NCBI GenBank assembly: GCA_013140465.1
Contig: JABFST010000331.1
Coordinates: forward strand, 1 to 8,096
Source of the DNA: Methylococcaceae bacterium
Lineage (GTDB): Bacteria > Pseudomonadota > Gammaproteobacteria > Methylococcales > Methylomonadaceae
Direction of reading: 5' to 3'
Length of the DNA stretch: 8,096 nt
A program made the translations under genes and the position numbers. Below are positions 6,684 to 8,096 of the stretch, one piece after another. The first letter of the stretch is position 1, and the number at the start of each line of letters is the position of its first letter. A model generated the notes under the pieces. The model saw only the letters and a list, made by a program, of their open reading frames with translations, did not search any database and was not told the origin of the DNA.

Positions 6684-7198
6684 TGGACTTGCTCGATTTT
6701 GAAGCCCAAGGATTGTATTTTGACCAACCCGAAGTGCCGGGCGTGACCGAATTATTGGCTATCGCCGCAGACAGTTACGGCGATGGCACGGCGGAACTGC
6801 CGCTGTTGCGGGCGTATTTTTTGGCCCCGGAATCGTTAAACGTGCTGGTTGCCTTAAACCGTTTTTATTATTACCAACACCGTTTGGAAGATGCCTTAAG
6901 CGCAACCCAAAAAGCGTTGGCGGTGGTGCGGGCGAGCGTGGATTTTCCGTTGGCTTGGCAAGAGTTAAGCCCGCAGCATGTCAGCGCCGCGCCCGCCGAA
7001 GCACTGACCCAAGTGCGGCTGTATTTGTTCACCTTAAAAGCCATCGGATTTTTGCACATGCGTTTGCTGAATTTTGAGCTTAGCCAGCAAATATTTGAAA
7101 AGCTGGTGAGTTTGGATGCAAAAGACCGCTTGGGTGTGCAAGGTTTGTTGGATGTGTTGTTGAGGCAAGTGGATAGCTCGGTAGGCCAGCAGCCATAG
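6683..7198 (+). CDS. helical TPR-like protein of unknown function, coupled to cysE
   Basis: This 171-residue protein is predicted to be mostly alpha-helical. Two stretches resemble tetratricopeptide repeats: about 48-82 (APESLNVLVALNRFYYYQHR then LEDALSATQKALA) and about 110-147 (ending FELSQQIFEKLVSLDAKD). TPRs are protein-binding scaffolds, so a role as adaptor or chaperone in nitrogenase maturation is conceivable but is inference. The ATG at 6683 overlaps the cysE stop (TGATG), so the two are translationally coupled; an in-frame ATG at 6629 inside cysE is rejected. A. vinelandii also has an uncharacterised ORF between cysE1 and nifW. The last proline codon and the stop TAG lie in the left end of repeat copy C, so the natural C-terminus may once have been different. 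There is no signal peptide or membrane segment. Confidence 0.8.
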   Translation: MDLLDFEAQGLYFDQPEVPGVTELLAIAADSYGDGTAELPLLRAYFLAPESLNVLVALNRFYYYQHRLEDALSATQKALAVVRASVDFPLAWQELSPQHVSAAPAEALTQVRLYLFTLKAIGFLHMRLLNFELSQQIFEKLVSLDAKDRLGVQGLLDVLLRQVDSSVGQQP

Positions 7199-7305
7199 TT
7201 CCCACGCTCTGCGTGGGAATTCATCCGGCAACGCTCCAGCGTTGCCGGACAAGAAGACGCTGGAGCGTCTGTGGCTGCATTCCCACGCGGAGCGTGGGAA
7301 CGATG
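7194..7305. repeat. palindromic intergenic element, copy C (short form)
   Basis: This copy begins CATAGTTCCCACGC and ends GCGTGGGAACGATG, so its outer ends form a 14-base inverted repeat with one mismatch. It has the same four hairpins: 7199-7219 (loop TCT), 7224-7249 (TCCGGCAACGCT/AGCGTTGCCGGA, fully paired), 7255-7270 and 7280-7300 (loop GGA). About 20 bases between hairpins two and three found in copies A and B (the CTGCCGCCACCGCC region) are missing. The element sits over the end of the TPR-like ORF and 32 bases before the next small gene. TTTTTT at 7313-7318 lies 12 bases beyond the last hairpin, too far for a typical terminator. Confidence 0.85.
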
Positions 7306-7337
7306 AAAACCCTTTTTTAATCTCTAGGAGCAAGCCC

Positions 7338-7448
7338 ATGTTTAAAGACAAAACCTTATCCTTACTCGGCCTAGTCAGTTTGGCGATGTTTATCGTGTTG
7401 GTGATTTATTTGCTGACTCAAGATGCCACTTTAGTGGGCCCCATTTAA
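7338..7448 (+). CDS. 36-aa single-pass membrane protein of unknown function
   Basis: The frame begins MFKDKTLSLLGLVSLAMF and ends DATLVGPI. A hydrophobic run from about L7 to L26 is long enough for one membrane helix; lysines at 3 and 5 suggest the N-terminus is in the cytoplasm and the short tail outside. The ATG at 7338 has TAGGAG (7325-7330) seven bases upstream, an excellent ribosome-binding site. Its TAA (7446-7448) lies 17 bases before the nifW ATG at 7466 and touches an earlier in-frame ATG of nifW at 7448 (TAATG). I know no family for it. Tiny membrane proteins often attach to larger membrane complexes, but no partner is visible here. The position just before nifW suggests expression under nitrogen-fixing conditions. 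Confidence 0.7.
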   Translation: MFKDKTLSLLGLVSLAMFIVLVIYLLTQDATLVGPI

Positions 7449-7465
7449 TGAACGCGGAGTTTGCC

Positions 7466-7780
7466 ATGAGCCTTGAAGACCAACTGGAAGAACTGGAATC
7501 GGCGGAAGATTTTTTGCAGTATTTTGATGTGGATTACGAAGCCAGTGTCGTCCACGTCAACCGCCTGCATATTTTGCAACGCTACCATGATTATTTACAA
7601 AAAGGCGCCGCCCAAATGCCGGAAGATGACGATGCCAAATATGCCGTCTACAAGCAATTGCTGATGCGTGCCTACCAAGATTTTGTGGTCTCCAACGCCC
7701 AAACCGAAAAAGTGTTTAAGGTGTTTAGCATGGGCGAACCACAAACCGCGTTTGTATCTTTAAGCGATATAAAAACATGA
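7466..7780 (+). CDS. nifW: NifW, nitrogenase-stabilising/protective protein
   Basis: NifW is a small soluble protein that binds the MoFe protein and is linked to its maturation or protection from oxygen. The 104-residue sequence shows the family signature ELESAEDFLQYFDVDY (9-24) followed by VVHVNRLHILQRYHDYL (28-44), then a helical segment YAVYKQLLMRAYQDFV (59-74) and VFKVFSMG (83-90), matching NifW in length and order. An upstream in-frame ATG at 7448 would add six residues. The start at 7466 is preferred because GGAG (7456-7459) lies six bases before it and MSLEDQL is the more family-like start. The TGA overlaps the nifZ start (ATGA), so nifW and nifZ are translationally coupled. Confidence 0.95.
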   Translation: MSLEDQLEELESAEDFLQYFDVDYEASVVHVNRLHILQRYHDYLQKGAAQMPEDDDAKYAVYKQLLMRAYQDFVVSNAQTEKVFKVFSMGEPQTAFVSLSDIKT

Positions 7781-8096
7781 AACCCGAACGCTATGACGAA
7801 GGCCGCTTCGAGTTTGGCGAAGCGGTACGCGTCACCCGCAATATCCGTAATGACGGCACTTATCCGGGGCTGGACGTAGGCACGCTGCTGATACGCCGTG
7901 GCAGCGTCGGCAATGTCGTGGAAGTGGGTACGTTCTTACAAGACCAAATTATTTTTACCGTGCATTTTTTAAATCATGGGCGCATGGTCGGTTGCCGCAT
8001 AGAAGAGCTGATCGGTGTGGATGAGCCGTGGAACCCTAGCCGCTTTGAGTTTAGGGATAGGGTGGTGTGCTCGATAGACTTGGGCATCCAAGGCCA
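7777..8096 (+). CDS. nifZ: NifZ, MoFe protein maturation factor (5' part, cut by window edge)
   Basis: NifZ assists formation of the second P-cluster of the MoFe protein. The frame from the ATG at 7777 runs open to the window end, giving 106 complete codons. The first NifZ domain spans about 11-80, with FEFGEAVRVTRNIRNDGTYP, GTLLIRRGSVGNVVEVGTFL and the closing VGCRIEEL. From about residue 88 a second, similar domain begins (SRFEFRDRVV), as in full-length proteobacterial NifZ. The start overlaps the nifW stop (ATGA), and no Shine-Dalgarno is visible, so translation probably depends on ribosomes finishing nifW. Confidence 0.95.
   Translation, partial: MKPERYDEGRFEFGEAVRVTRNIRNDGTYPGLDVGTLLIRRGSVGNVVEVGTFLQDQIIFTVHFLNHGRMVGCRIEELIGVDEPWNPSRFEFRDRVVCSIDLGIQG

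Noticed and set aside
7280..7318. Rho-independent terminator formed by the last hairpin of copy C and TTTTTT
   Set aside because: The T run starts 12 bases after the stem ends, too far for intrinsic termination, and further nif genes follow in the same direction.
7448..7465. nifW start at the ATG of 7448
   Set aside because: It lacks its own ribosome-binding site, whereas 7466 has GGAG at six bases and gives the normal NifW N-terminus; the TAATG junction keeps it possible but less likely.

Overview
The window is a nitrogen-fixation (nif) accessory cluster from a proteobacterium, most likely a gammaproteobacterial diazotroph. The gene order iscA(nif)-nifU-nifS-nifV-cysE-(helical/TPR-like ORF)-nifW-nifZ is the one known from Azotobacter vinelandii, and the NifU and NifS cysteine positions match that organism's proteins. 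The palindromic intergenic repeats (arms TTCCCACGC/GCGTGGGAA) and moderate GC would suit a Methylococcales-type methanotroph, but that taxonomic guess is inference only.

Layout. The minus strand holds the 5' part of uvrA (896 down to the window edge; DNA repair, unrelated to nif). Upstream of it, also on the minus strand, is a small single-domain NifZ-family gene (1366-1103). A 232-base divergent intergenic region (1367-1598) follows, carrying a convincing NifA upstream activator site and a sigma-54 -24/-12 promoter that point rightward. The plus strand then runs iscA-nif (1599-1952), nifU (2002-2907), nifS (2907-4115) and nifV (4148-5272). A 460-base non-coding stretch (5273-5732) holds two near-identical copies of a four-hairpin palindromic element plus half-copies. 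After it come an unrecognised 47-aa acidic ORF (5733-5876), cysE (5904-6683), a helical TPR-like ORF overlapping cysE by one base (6683-7198), and a third palindromic element (7194-7305) that supplies that ORF's stop codon. The window closes with a 36-aa single-pass membrane protein (7338-7448), nifW (7466-7780) and nifZ (7777 to the window edge).

How the genes work together. NifS releases sulfur from cysteine and NifU (with IscA-nif as an A-type carrier) assembles Fe-S clusters for nitrogenase. CysE makes O-acetylserine to raise the cysteine supply for NifS. NifV makes homocitrate for FeMo-co. NifW and NifZ help mature the MoFe protein. The three short or unnamed ORFs lie inside this operon, mostly with close or overlapping junctions, so they are candidates for small nif accessory factors. 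The most unusual non-coding signal is the hairpin element family, whose three copies show compensatory base changes in one stem. No wholly new system is evident; the novelty lies in the small proteins, the divergent one-domain NifZ and the repeats.
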